A stretch of DNA of 48,714 bases. Source: JALYTZ01 sp036559125 (GTDB taxonomy: Bacteria; Vulcanimicrobiota; Vulcanimicrobiia; Vulcanimicrobiales; Vulcanimicrobiaceae). Below are positions 32,070 through 40,814 of this stretch, one piece after another (position 1 is the first letter of the stretch; the number at the start of each line of letters is the position of its first letter). Made by a program: the position numbers and the translations under genes. The notes under the pieces were generated by a model. That model was given only the letters and a program-made list of their open reading frames with translations. It was not told the DNA's origin and did no database searches. The stretch covers positions 1 through 48,714 of the forward strand of contig DATBTT010000076.1 in assembly GCA_036559125.1 (NCBI GenBank). Direction: 5' to 3'.

Positions 32070-33451
32070 TACGCGCGATCGCCGCGCTGTGCTTGTGCGC
32101 GCTGCTGTCCGGGGTCGCGCTTGCGCAGCCAACGCGTATTGAAATCGACGTCCAAAATGCGGACATCGGCGACGTCATCGCATTGCTTGCTTCGCAAGGA
32201 GGCGTCAACGTTGTCGCCGATGCCTCGATTAAGCCCCAACGGGTAACGCTGCATCTGCGCGGCGTGACCTTTGAGGAAGCATTGACGGCACTCGTACACT
32301 CGCATGATTTGCAGGTGCATCGCGAGGGTTCGGTTCTCATCGTGGGCAGTAGCGAATCGATGAACCGTCGCTACGGTGAAACGAGCGATCCGCGAGGTGC
32401 GCAAACGGCCGTACTCGCGCTGTTGCATGCCGCGCCGGAGGACGTTGCCAAAGAAATCGAAACGGGGCTACCGGCCGGTACGGTGATCGTTCCAGATAAA
32501 CGAACGAGTTCGGTGATCGTCACCGGCGACGCGCTCACCGTCGCGCGTGCGCGCCACTTGGTGGCCGCGCTCGATGCCCCAGGGTATGGCACTGCCGCTT
32601 CGGGTAGCATCGCGCACGCATACAAACTGCGGTATCTGCGTCCGAGCACCATAGCGCCGGAACTCAAGGGAGTGCTGCCTGACGGATCGTACGTTGCCGA
32701 TGACGCGCAAAATGCGATCGTCGTCAGCGGTAATGCGGAAATACAAGCAAACGCGGGAAACTTTATCAAGAGTCTCGACGTTGCCGGCCCGCAGGTCATG
32801 TTCGAGGTCCGCGTAGCCGACCTGCAACCGATCGACGAACAGAGCGACGTCGGCGTGCAATTTGGAGGTTACGATCTTTCCGGACAACCGATCTCCGGCG
32901 CGGCGACCTACGCGTTCAGCAAGAATTCGGTGCAAATCAACGCACGCCTCAATGCGATGGTGAGTCAAGGGCATGCGCAGATTTTAGCAACCCCGAAACT
33001 CGTGACCCTCAATAACAAAGAGGCCGACTTGCTCATCGGCCAGACATATCCCGTCGTGTACTACGACGCTCGCTTAGGCGGCCAACAAGTGCAGTTCGTC
33101 GACGTCGGCGTGAAGCTGCGTCTGACCCCGACCATCGGAGCGGACGGGAGCGTCACGGCCGAAATGCATCCGGAATATAGCGCCATACAAGGATTCGTTG
33201 GCGGGTACCCGGTGCTTGCAAATCGCAAGGTCGACTCAACGTTGCGCGTCAAAGATAACGAAACGATCGTACTTGGGGGTCTGCTGCGTGAAATCGATTC
33301 CGAGACGATTACGAAGCTACCGGGTTTGGCGAGCATCCCCATATTCGGCAAGGTCTTTCAAAACCGCCAGCGGACGCACCAGCGAGATGAAATCGTCTTT
33401 CTCATCACCCCGCACGTTATCTATCCGAACACGCCTCCGCCGACGAGGTAG
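32066..33451 (+). CDS. pilQ: Type IV pilus secretin PilQ
   Basis: A 461-residue outer-membrane secretin. A signal peptide (ALCLCALLSGVALAQP) precedes an STN/N0-like domain (RIEIDVQNADIGDVIALLASQGGVNVVADASI). One N1-type KH domain follows (HAYKLRYLRPSTIAPELKGVLPDGSYVADD), then the secretin barrel domain with VNARLNAMVSQGHAQILATPKLVTLNNKEADLLIGQ-like features and the conserved end VKDNETIVLGGLLRE. It is shorter than proteobacterial PilQ (700 or more) because N-terminal AMIN domains are missing. It forms the pore for the pilus and implies a diderm envelope. GTG start overlaps the PilP-like stop (GTGA). It is the last gene of the operon. Confidence 0.94.
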   Translation: MIRAIAALCLCALLSGVALAQPTRIEIDVQNADIGDVIALLASQGGVNVVADASIKPQRVTLHLRGVTFEEALTALVHSHDLQVHREGSVLIVGSSESMNRRYGETSDPRGAQTAVLALLHAAPEDVAKEIETGLPAGTVIVPDKRTSSVIVTGDALTVARARHLVAALDAPGYGTAASGSIAHAYKLRYLRPSTIAPELKGVLPDGSYVADDAQNAIVVSGNAEIQANAGNFIKSLDVAGPQVMFEVRVADLQPIDEQSDVGVQFGGYDLSGQPISGAATYAFSKNSVQINARLNAMVSQGHAQILATPKLVTLNNKEADLLIGQTYPVVYYDARLGGQQVQFVDVGVKLRLTPTIGADGSVTAEMHPEYSAIQGFVGGYPVLANRKVDSTLRVKDNETIVLGGLLREIDSETITKLPGLASIPIFGKVFQNRQRTHQRDEIVFLITPHVIYPNTPPPTR

Positions 33452-33502
33452 ACACTCACGCTGTCTCCTGGCCGACCTTTTTCGTTATTATATAAGCTGT
33501 TG

Positions 33503-33508
33503 TATACT
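33503..33508 (+). promoter_or_regulatory. Candidate -10 element before the broken XRE regulator
   Basis: TATACT at 33503-33508 lies in an AT-rich stretch (33481-33510), eight bases before ATG 33516, so the transcript would be nearly leaderless. No good -35 hexamer is visible at the expected distance, so this is only tentative. Confidence 0.3.
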
Positions 33509-33515
33509 GCTGGAC

Positions 33516-34032
33516 ATGGTAAGCGAAATTGGCCCGGCTCTGCGGGCAGCACGATTGAGTCGGCAACTATTCCCAGAAAGCGGTTGCTCGTCGGACCGGC
33601 GTAACGCAGGCCCACGTCTCCCCGGTCGAGCGCGGCCTAGACGCGCATCTTTCAGTGCTCGGCAAAATTGCGTCCGCGGTGCGAGTTCGCTTGGCGATTG
33701 AGCCTGAATCTATCACGTCCCTGGCTAGAGACCCCTACGGCGACGACGTCATTGCTAACAGGATGTATTTGCTCGCGCGGTTAGCCGCCAAGCGCCTCAC
33801 GTCCGAAACGCTCTCTGGCCTGCGTGACTGGATAGAAAAAGCTCGGCAACGTCTCGGCGACTATCCGTATTTTCTTGCGTGGCGGGCAATTTGCGAAGAC
33901 GGTCCGGACGCCGTAGTCGCCGTGCTTACGGATGCTACCGAGTACGGTCGCTATATGCGCGCGGTCGTATCTCTTCGACCGTTCGTTTCGCAGGAAGAGC
34001 GGGACGCGTTCTATCGGCCCCGGCTATGCTAA
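33516..34032 (+). pseudogene. XRE-family HTH regulator disrupted by a frameshift
   Basis: The reading frame from ATG 33516 gives MVSEIGPALRAARLSRQL, the start of an HTH_3 domain. It then breaks at about 33569-33573 (CTATTCCCAG) and soon stops. Moving to the next frame restores the domain: QKAVARRTGVTQAHVS then VERGLDAHLSVLGKIASAV. It then runs open to a TAG/TAA-free end at 34032 with a ~105-residue C-terminal part (RMYLLARLAAKRLTSETLSGLRDWIEKARQRLGD...). Removing one T from TTCCC would join both halves into a ~172-residue protein. The C-terminal part has helical character but no family I recognise. Either the gene is decayed or the assembly has a one-base error. A short AT-rich promoter region precedes it. 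Confidence 0.75.
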
Positions 34033-34128
34033 CTGCGTCATGACCTCGGCTGAAAGTTAATCAGCTGCAGCTGTTTATGCGACGCACACTCCGCATGATA
34101 TGCTGGCCAACCAGAAGGGTGAACAAGA

Positions 34129-34533
34129 ATGCTTGCGATACTGCTCTCCGCCGTGCTGCTTGGCAGCGCTCAAGCGCCCCACGCGCGGGTGGTAAATCCA
34201 TGTACTGCCCCACGCCCGCTGGGAGACGCGGCGGGCTTTTACGCGATACCCGCGGCGCATTCCGGTACGAAAAACGGGGATTATACGGCTGAGATTCAGA
34301 TGATGTCCCGGCTGATCGATACGCGATTGTCTACGCAAGTGGGTTGGATGTATGTCGATCAGCGCGGGGAGCGTTGGATCCAACTAGCTAACGACGCCGG
34401 CGAATCCGTTCACAAGCTGTTCAACGCTCGATATATCCCGTCCCGGCCGAACTACGACTACCAGACAGTCTATCCGTTTACGCAGCGTACGTTACCGTCC
34501 GAAATCCGGTTGGATTCCTGCGAAATGCCATAG
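34129..34533 (+). CDS. Small secreted protein of unknown function
   Basis: A 134-residue protein with a short signal peptide (MLAILLSAVLLGSAQA). The mature part has two Cys residues, one near each end (NPCTAP and DSCEMP), which may form a disulfide joining the termini. A Tyr/Gln-rich middle (GWMYVDQRGERWIQLAND) suggests beta structure. No family recognised. AAGGG lies about 10 bases before ATG 34129. It is convergent with the DJ-1/PfpI gene and separated from the broken regulator by about 95 bases. Confidence 0.6.
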   Translation: MLAILLSAVLLGSAQAPHARVVNPCTAPRPLGDAAGFYAIPAAHSGTKNGDYTAEIQMMSRLIDTRLSTQVGWMYVDQRGERWIQLANDAGESVHKLFNARYIPSRPNYDYQTVYPFTQRTLPSEIRLDSCEMP

Positions 34534-34550
34534 CTACCGACGCAGGCGCG

Positions 34551-35126
34551 TTACGCGTGCGCTTTTTCGCTGCGCCTGATCGATTGTTCGAATAGTTCGA
34601 TCGCTTTTTCGTTGAACGCGGGAATGTCGTCGGGTTTGCGGCTGGTCACGAGATTCTCGCTCACGACGACTTGTTCGTCCACCCACTGCGCGCCGGCGTT
34701 GCGTAGATCCGTCTGCAGCGACGGCCACGAGGTCATTCGTTTGCCGCGTATCACGTCGGCCTCGGCCAGCATCCACGGCCCGTGGCAAATGGCCGCGACC
34801 GGTTTGCCCGCGTCGAAGAACGCCTTGACGAATGCTACGGCTTTGGGATTCATGCGCATGTAGTCGGGGTTTTGCACGCCGCCCGGAAGTACCAGCGCGT
34901 CGAAGTCGTCGGGGTTGGCGCCGTCCAGTTGCCGGTCAACGGGAAAGGTGTCGCCGCGCTCGTCGTGATTCCAGCCCTGCAGCTTGCCGCTCTTGGGAGA
35001 AACGAGGACCGTTCGCGCGCCCGCGAGATCGAGCGCTTTGCGCGGCTGCGTCATCTCTACTTGTTCGACGCCGTCGGTGCACAGGATCGCGACGGTGAGG
35101 TTGTCGAGTCTATTGGTTGTTGCCAT
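34551..35126 (-). CDS. DJ-1/PfpI superfamily protein (type 1 glutamine amidotransferase-like)
   Basis: A 191-residue flavodoxin-like protein of the DJ-1/PfpI family (YhbO, PfpI, glyoxalase III/deglycase-like). It has VAILCTDGVEQVEM (conserved Glu after the first strand), DALVLPGGVQNPDYMR, and the nucleophile elbow AAICHGPWML with catalytic Cys followed by His. ERGDTFPVDRQLDGANPDDFDAL matches the family pattern. The likely role is protection from aldehyde or oxidative damage, or proteolysis; members differ. The start ATG 35126 gives MATTNRLDNLTVAIL; the frame extends further upstream but without family similarity. It is convergent with the small secreted gene. Confidence 0.9.
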   Translation of the reverse strand: MATTNRLDNLTVAILCTDGVEQVEMTQPRKALDLAGARTVLVSPKSGKLQGWNHDERGDTFPVDRQLDGANPDDFDALVLPGGVQNPDYMRMNPKAVAFVKAFFDAGKPVAAICHGPWMLAEADVIRGKRMTSWPSLQTDLRNAGAQWVDEQVVVSENLVTSRKPDDIPAFNEKAIELFEQSIRRSEKAHA

Positions 35127-35219
35127 GGCGCAGACGTACCCGGCCGCATTTGCGCCAAACAATCTGGCTAGCCGGGCCGCTCGTTGAGCGCTCGGTTGGC
35201 CTTTTCAGCTCCGCCGAAC

Positions 35220-35498
35220 TTATTGCACGAGATAAACGGGGACTTTGCCGCCGGTCACCGAGAGCTTGACGGTGTCGTTGCTCTTGACTTTGCTGAAGTC
35301 GACGCTGCCTTTAGCGGAGAGCGTCGTTTCGATGCCGTTGTCCATCTTTACCAGGATGTGGCGGCTATCGGCTACCTTTTCGACTTTGACGATGTAGGTG
35401 CCGTCGGGAATGAGCGTTGCGTCGACCGTATTCGCCAGTGCGGCGACGGGCGCGAGAAGTGCCGAGACCAGAGCTGCGATCGCGAGGGGGTTGCGCAC
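35220..35498 (-). CDS. Small secreted protein, paralogue of 13131-13415
   Basis: A 92-residue protein with a signal peptide (RNPLAIAALVSALLAPVAALA). The mature domain shows the same blocks as the gene at 13131-13415: TLIPDGTYIVKVEKVADS, RHILVKMDNGIETTL, SVDFSKVKSNDTVKLSV and a VPVYLV end. Roughly half of the residues are identical between the two by eye, so this is a recent or well-conserved family. Start GTG 35498, with AAGGA about ten bases upstream. It is divergent from aroC (165-base gap). Function unknown; a small exported beta-rich domain. Confidence 0.75.
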   Translation of the reverse strand: MRNPLAIAALVSALLAPVAALANTVDATLIPDGTYIVKVEKVADSRHILVKMDNGIETTLSAKGSVDFSKVKSNDTVKLSVTGGKVPVYLVQ

Positions 35499-35663
35499 GA
35501 GTGGGGGATCCTTCCGTGGATGGAAACAAGGATTGCGCGGTGGCCTCATGCCACCGGTCGCGCGTATCATACCGGAGCCGGCCGGATACGCCTGTGACCT
35601 AATACCTACTATACGCAACGCTTACAAAAGGCCGCGGCTCGGCGTGAGGTTAAGCCTAGCCAG

Positions 35664-36827
35664 GTGTTCAGATACCTTACGGCCGGCGAATCGCACGGTC
35701 CGGCGCTGGCCGGCATTCTCGACGGCATTCCGGCGCAGCTCGCTCTCGACGTCGAACGCATCAACGAAACCCTCGCGCGCCGGCAAGGCGGCTACGGCCG
35801 AGGCGCGCGCATGAAGATCGAGCGCGATGAGGTCGAGTTTCTCGCCGGAGTGCGCGGCGCGCGGACGCTGGGGTCTCCAATCGCGGTCACCATCCGCAAT
35901 CGCGACTTTGAAAATGTCCGGGCGCTCATGGACCCGCTGACGGGCAGCGGGAAGCCGCTGACCAACCCACGACCCGGTCACGCCGACTATGCGGGTGCGC
36001 TTAAATACCGCCAACGCGATCTGCGTAACGTGCTCGAACGCGCGAGCGCGCGCGAAACGGCGATGCGCGTGTGCCTGGGAGCCATCTGCGGGCAATTTCT
36101 CGAAGCGCTCGGCATTACGACGCGCTCGTACGTGCAACGCATCGGCGCGGTGGAAGCGCCCGACATCGAGGACTTCTCGCTGGCCGACGTCGAGGCAAGC
36201 GACGTGCGTTGCCCCGATCCCGTCGCCGAAGCCCGCATGATCGACGCGATCGATGCCGCGAAGGCCGCGGGCGACACGCTCGGAGGCCAATACGTCGTCC
36301 GCGTGGACGGCCTGCCGGCCGGCGTGGGCAGCAACCGGCAACCCGACACGCGATTGGACGGCGTGCTCGCCGGAGCGCTCATGGCGATGCAAACGGTCAA
36401 GGCGGTTGAAGTGGGACTCGGCACCGGCGTCGCTTCGCGCCCCGGCTCGGCGGCGCACGATACGTTCGCGCTGGCCGCCGGCGAAGTCGTGCGCGGCAGC
36501 AATCGCGCCGGCGGTATCGAGGGCGGCATGAGCAACGGCCAGGCGATCGTGCTGCGGGTCTCGGTCAAACCAATTCCCACGCTGATGAAGGCCCTGCCCT
36601 CGGTCAATCTTCACGAAAAAACCAATGCGCCCGCCACGATCGTGCGCAGCGACGTCTGCGTCGTCCCCGCCGCGGCCATCGTCGGTGAAGCGATGGTTCG
36701 GTTGGCACTGATGGCGCCCGTGCTCGAAAAATACGGCGGCGATTCGATGGATGAAACGCGTGAAAACCTGCATCGCAGCGTTGCAGCGGCTTCCAATTTG
36801 TTTGAAGAAATGAAGGACGGCGTATGA
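35664..36827 (+). CDS. aroC: Chorismate synthase
   Basis: A 387-residue enzyme making chorismate from 5-enolpyruvylshikimate-3-phosphate with reduced FMN, the last shikimate-pathway step. It has FRYLTAGESHGPALAGILDGIPA (conserved N-terminus), RRQGGYGRGARMKIE, RPGHADYAGALKY, and the family motif SARETAMRVCLGAI (usually ASARETAxRVAxGA). It ends with GGDSMDETREN (GxxxDExxxN). GTG 35664 gives the normal N-terminus; GAGGT lies about 14 bases upstream. It is the first gene of aroC-aroK-aroB-priA; the stop overlaps the aroK ATG. Confidence 0.97.
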   Translation: MFRYLTAGESHGPALAGILDGIPAQLALDVERINETLARRQGGYGRGARMKIERDEVEFLAGVRGARTLGSPIAVTIRNRDFENVRALMDPLTGSGKPLTNPRPGHADYAGALKYRQRDLRNVLERASARETAMRVCLGAICGQFLEALGITTRSYVQRIGAVEAPDIEDFSLADVEASDVRCPDPVAEARMIDAIDAAKAAGDTLGGQYVVRVDGLPAGVGSNRQPDTRLDGVLAGALMAMQTVKAVEVGLGTGVASRPGSAAHDTFALAAGEVVRGSNRAGGIEGGMSNGQAIVLRVSVKPIPTLMKALPSVNLHEKTNAPATIVRSDVCVVPAAAIVGEAMVRLALMAPVLEKYGGDSMDETRENLHRSVAAASNLFEEMKDGV

Positions 36828-37348
36828 GAAGGCATGTCGCGCTAACCGGTTTTATGGCGGCCGGCAAGTCCACGATCGGCAAGAAACTGGCTCGAAAGTT
36901 GAAGGTGGCGTTTTTCGACGTCGACGATTTCGTCGTCGAGCATCACGGACCGATCAGCGACATTTTTTACGCCCAAGGCGAACAGGCGTTCAGGCGCTAC
37001 GAGCACGATGTAATCGAACACATCGTCGAAGAAGAAGCTCCGGGCGTGATCGCGCTGGGCGGCGGCGCGGTAACGTACGACGAAAATCTCAAACTGCTCA
37101 AGAAGCGCACCTATCGCGTTTTCATCAAAGTTCCGCCCGAACAGATTCTCGGCAGGTTGCGCCGTAGTCCTCGGGTGCGGCCGCTGCTCGGTCCGACGCC
37201 GTCGTTGCAAAAGGTCCGAGAACTCTACACGCAGCGCATGCCTACCTACGCGCACGCCGATCTCGTGGTCGAAGCCGACGGTATGAGCACCGCGCAAATC
37301 GTCGAACACATCGTGGAGTGGTTGCACAAGAAGAATATCGAGCTGTGA
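36824..37348 (+). CDS. aroK: Shikimate kinase
   Basis: A 174-residue P-loop kinase that phosphorylates shikimate at C3. Walker A is GFMAAGKSTIGKKLA. The shikimate-binding Asp lies in DVDDFVVEHHG, where the family has DxDxxIE. FRRYEHDVIEH matches the FRxxE motif, and IALGGGAVTYDENLKLL is the GGGxv motif. The lid Arg lies in GRLRRSPRVRPLL. ATG overlaps the aroC stop by four bases. The next gene begins inside its stop codon. Confidence 0.95.
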   Translation: MRRHVALTGFMAAGKSTIGKKLARKLKVAFFDVDDFVVEHHGPISDIFYAQGEQAFRRYEHDVIEHIVEEEAPGVIALGGGAVTYDENLKLLKKRTYRVFIKVPPEQILGRLRRSPRVRPLLGPTPSLQKVRELYTQRMPTYAHADLVVEADGMSTAQIVEHIVEWLHKKNIEL

Positions 37349-38430
37349 GCGATTCCACGCTCGCCGTAAACGACGATCTAGGATACCCCATCGTCGTGAG
37401 CGATTCGGCGAACGAGCCGCTACGCGCGTTCGTGCGCGATCGCGGAATCGACCGCTTCGTCGTCGCGTGCGACCGCAACGTCGTTGAATACGCGCACGTC
37501 CTCACTACCGGTCTGCGCGGGCGCATCGCGCTGCTACCCTTCGAACTAGGCGAACGGCGCAAGCGCCTATCGACGCTTGAGCAGATTCTCGAGGCGCTCG
37601 TGCGCTGCGGCGCCGACCGCGACACCACGATTATCGGTGTAGGCGGCGGCGTGGCGAGCGATCTGTTCGGCTTCGCGGCCGCGACCTACATGCGCGGCGT
37701 GAAATATCTGCACGTCGCGACGTCGCTGGTCGCCATGGTCGACGCGGCCATCGGCGGCAAAACCGGCGTCGATCTTCCCGCAGGTAAAAACCTCGCCGGA
37801 AGCTTCACCGATCCGCTCGCCGTCTTTTGCCACGTGGCGGCCCTTCGAACGCTCCCGTTCCGGCATCTGCGCGAGGGGCTTGCGGAGATCGTGAAACACG
37901 GCGTTATCGAAGGGCACGACCTCTTCGACGCACTGGAAGTGCTGGCGCCGCATCCGTTCGTCAAGTGGCCCTGGGAGACGATCGTCTTCGACGCGCTCAA
38001 GGTCAAGACGATGGTCGTGAGCGACGACCGAACCGAACGCGGCGCGCGCGAAACGCTCAATCTGGGACACACCTTCGGTCACGCGATCGAACGCGCCAGC
38101 GACTATCGCGTGACGCACGGCGCCGGCGTCGCCATCGGGCTGCGAGCGGCCGGTTTGCTGGCGATGCGGCTCGGCCGTTTTTCGGAAGCCGATCATCTGC
38201 GCGTACTGGCGCTGCTCGCACTGCTGAATCTACCGATGCGAACGAGCGTGCGCGCGGCGGGCGTTTTCGAAGCCATGGCTGCGGACAAGAAGCGGCGCAA
38301 CGGCGCGCTGCGTTTCGTACTGCCTAACGCGATCGGCGACGTCGAGTACGGCATCGCGGCGCCGCAGGCGGCGGTGCGCGGCGTGCTGGCCGATTGCAAC
38401 CATACTCCGGGGTCGCGAGAATTTCGCTAG
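37345..38430 (+). CDS. aroB: 3-dehydroquinate synthase
   Basis: A 361-residue NAD- and Zn-dependent enzyme converting DAHP to 3-dehydroquinate, the second step of the shikimate pathway. Key elements are IGVGGGVASDLFGFAAATYMRGV (NAD-binding GGGxxxD), VAMVDAAIGGKTGVDLPAGKNLAGSF (active-site stretch), GLAEIVKHGVI with a Zn-ligand Glu, and LGHTFGHAIE with the two His of the metal site. GTG 37345 overlaps the aroK stop (GTGA) and is preferred to a start inside aroK. The C-terminus overlaps the beginning of the priA frame. Confidence 0.95.
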   Translation: MSDSTLAVNDDLGYPIVVSDSANEPLRAFVRDRGIDRFVVACDRNVVEYAHVLTTGLRGRIALLPFELGERRKRLSTLEQILEALVRCGADRDTTIIGVGGGVASDLFGFAAATYMRGVKYLHVATSLVAMVDAAIGGKTGVDLPAGKNLAGSFTDPLAVFCHVAALRTLPFRHLREGLAEIVKHGVIEGHDLFDALEVLAPHPFVKWPWETIVFDALKVKTMVVSDDRTERGARETLNLGHTFGHAIERASDYRVTHGAGVAIGLRAAGLLAMRLGRFSEADHLRVLALLALLNLPMRTSVRAAGVFEAMAADKKRRNGALRFVLPNAIGDVEYGIAAPQAAVRGVLADCNHTPGSREFR

Positions 38431-40814
38431 TCCGCCGAGTCGATGCGTTGGCGACGATTCGCTCGTCGCGGTTCGATCTTCCGCTCAGTTACGACGCTGG
38501 GGACCTGCAGCTCGAAATCGGCGACGTGGTGCGCGTTCCTCTCGGTTCGCGCGAGGTGCTCGCGTTCATCGTCTCCGAGGTGCAATCGATGGAAGCCGAA
38601 CAGCCGCTGCGACGGGTTCTCGCGCACAGCGGCGCGCCGCGAGCGTTTACGCCGCTCGGGCTGCAACTCGCGAAATTCGTCGCGGAGCATTACCTCTGCA
38701 CGCTCGGGGAGGCTCTCGGGTCGGTCGTGCTGAGCGGCGCGCTGCCGCGAACCGTAGACAGCTTCGCAAAAACCGTAGCGCATCCCAACCGGCAGCGCTA
38801 CCCATCGGTGCCCGAACGCCTCGTAACGCTGGTGTGGGATGAGCTCGACGATGGATTCGGTCTCGAACAGCTGCTGCGCCATCCGGAGGCTCGGCGGGCG
38901 GGCGATCGCGCGACGTTGTTGCGGCACGTCGGCGCGCTCGTGCGTAGCGGCGAACTTCGGCGCGAACGCCGATTCGTCGATCCCCGCACGCACGAGTACC
39001 GGATCAAGGTCCTGCAACCCGCAAACGGCAGCGTCAAAGGGCCGAAGGCGCTGGCGCTGGTGCGGTTCGTGCGCGAGCAGCCCGGCGTGCCGCGCGCCGA
39101 TGCCTTGCTCGCGGGCTTTTCTGCTGCTATCGTCGCCCGGGCCGTGAAAGCCGGAGCCATTCGTGAAGAAGAAGTGGCGCCCGCGCGCGATCGGTCGCGT
39201 CGCGCGCTCGGACCGTTACCATTCGAAGCGACGGCGGAGCAACGCGCAGCGATCGATCATCTGATCGATCATCTGGAGCGTCGAAGCTTTCACGAAGCGT
39301 TGTTGCACGGCATTACGGGCAGCGGCAAGACCTTCGTATATATCGAGGCGATTCGCGACGTAGTCGAAAACGGTGGCCGCGCGATCGTACTCGTGCCGGA
39401 GATCTCGCTAACCCCTCAAACGGCTCGCCGCTTCGAAAGCATCTTCGGCGATCGCGTGGCAGTCTTGCATTCCGCCCTCTCCGAGCGCGAGCGTTACGAT
39501 GCGTGGCAAGCGTGTGCGAACGGCGAGATCGACGTCGTAGTCGGCGCGCGCAGCGCCGTCTTCGCCCCGCTCTCCGGCGTGCGTTTACTCGTGGTGGACG
39601 AGGCGCACGAAAACTCGTACAAGCAGGACACGTCGCCGCGCTACCATGCCGTGCGCGTCGCTCGCGAGCGCATGCGCCTGGAACGCGGAGTGCTGCTGCT
39701 GGGAAGCGCCACTCCATCGCTCGAAACCTTTGAGCTGGCAAGGCAAGGGCGCATCGAGTTGTTGGAGTTGCGCGCCCGCGCGACGCGACAAGCTCTGCCG
39801 GCGGTCCACGTGGTGGATATGGCGCGCGAATTCGACACGGGCAACCGCCGTATTTTCAGCACGCGTTTGGGCCAGGCGCTCGGAGACCGCCTGCAACGCA
39901 AAGAAAAGACGGTGCTTTTTGTGAACCGGCGCGGAAGTGCGGGTTTTATGCTTTGCCGCTCGTGCGGATACGTTCCGGAATGCGAGCGTTGTAGCGTCTC
40001 GTTAACCGTGCACCGCGCGGATTCGCTGTTGCGATGCCATTACTGCGATGCCCAAAAGCCGATTCCGCAGACGTGCCCGGCATGCGCGCAAGCGACGATT
40101 CGCGAGTTCGGCGTCGGAACCGAGCGCGTCGCCGCCGAAGTCGCGCGCCTTCACCCGGCCGCGCGCGTGATTCGGATGGACAGCGACACGACGACGAGAA
40201 TCGGCGATCACGCGCGATTGCTGGACGCGTTCGGCGCCGACGGCGACGTGCTCGTGGGAACTCAAATGGTCGCGAAGGGTCTGGATTTTCCGACCGTGAC
40301 GCTTGTTGGGGTCATCGCGGCTGACATCGGCCTGCACGCCGCGGACTTTCGCGCCTCGGAGCGCACGTTTGATTTAATCACGCAAGTGTGCGGGCGTAGC
40401 GGACGCTCGCGCCCCGGTGAGGCGATCGTACAAACGTATTCGTCCGCGCACCCCGCAATCGCGTACGCCGCCACGCACGACTATGCCGGATTCGCGCGAC
40501 TCGAACTTGCGGCACGCCGGGAACTAGGATATCCGCCGGCGCGTGAGTTGGTATACCTGGGCATCATCGGACGGCAACGGTCAGCCGTACTGGCTCAAGC
40601 CCAACGGTATGCCCGAGTTCTGGAAACGGCCGGGGCGGGAGAGGTGCTGGGCCCGGCCCCCTACCCGATCGCGCGCCTGAATACGGAATGGCGTTTCCGC
40701 ATCGCGGTAAAAGGCGCGGATGCAGCGCAATTACGCGCGGCGATTCGCGAGCACGTTTTGCCCATGGCGCGCGCGGACCGTCAGACGCGTCTCGCCGTTA
40801 ACGTCGATCCCTAG
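38394..40814 (+). CDS. priA: Primosomal protein N' (replication restart helicase PriA)
   Basis: A superfamily-2 helicase of up to 806 residues that restarts stalled forks. The N-terminal 3'-DNA-binding domain begins RFDLPLSYDAG. Walker A is GITGSGKTFVY (about residue 306), the Walker B box is VVDEAHENSYKQD, and LLGSATPSLE and VNRRGSAGF are helicase motifs. Two zinc-binding modules appear as CRSCGYVPECERC and CHYCDAQKPIPQTCPAC. VLVGTQMVAKGLDFP and QVCGRSGRS are motifs V and VI; TQMxxKGxDFP is diagnostic for PriA. The start is uncertain: TTG 38394 lies within the end of aroB. TTG 38448 would lose part of the first domain. Co-transcription with the aro genes has no obvious functional meaning. 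Confidence 0.93.
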   Translation: MQPYSGVARISLVRRVDALATIRSSRFDLPLSYDAGDLQLEIGDVVRVPLGSREVLAFIVSEVQSMEAEQPLRRVLAHSGAPRAFTPLGLQLAKFVAEHYLCTLGEALGSVVLSGALPRTVDSFAKTVAHPNRQRYPSVPERLVTLVWDELDDGFGLEQLLRHPEARRAGDRATLLRHVGALVRSGELRRERRFVDPRTHEYRIKVLQPANGSVKGPKALALVRFVREQPGVPRADALLAGFSAAIVARAVKAGAIREEEVAPARDRSRRALGPLPFEATAEQRAAIDHLIDHLERRSFHEALLHGITGSGKTFVYIEAIRDVVENGGRAIVLVPEISLTPQTARRFESIFGDRVAVLHSALSERERYDAWQACANGEIDVVVGARSAVFAPLSGVRLLVVDEAHENSYKQDTSPRYHAVRVARERMRLERGVLLLGSATPSLETFELARQGRIELLELRARATRQALPAVHVVDMAREFDTGNRRIFSTRLGQALGDRLQRKEKTVLFVNRRGSAGFMLCRSCGYVPECERCSVSLTVHRADSLLRCHYCDAQKPIPQTCPACAQATIREFGVGTERVAAEVARLHPAARVIRMDSDTTTRIGDHARLLDAFGADGDVLVGTQMVAKGLDFPTVTLVGVIAADIGLHAADFRASERTFDLITQVCGRSGRSRPGEAIVQTYSSAHPAIAYAATHDYAGFARLELAARRELGYPPARELVYLGIIGRQRSAVLAQAQRYARVLETAGAGEVLGPAPYPIARLNTEWRFRIAVKGADAAQLRAAIREHVLPMARADRQTRLAVNVDP

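Noticed and set aside
22602..33451. Reading the pilus operon as a type II secretion system
   Set aside because: PilT, PilM, PilN and PilO are present in type IV pilus order, and no GspL/GspM/GspK or other pseudopilins are seen.
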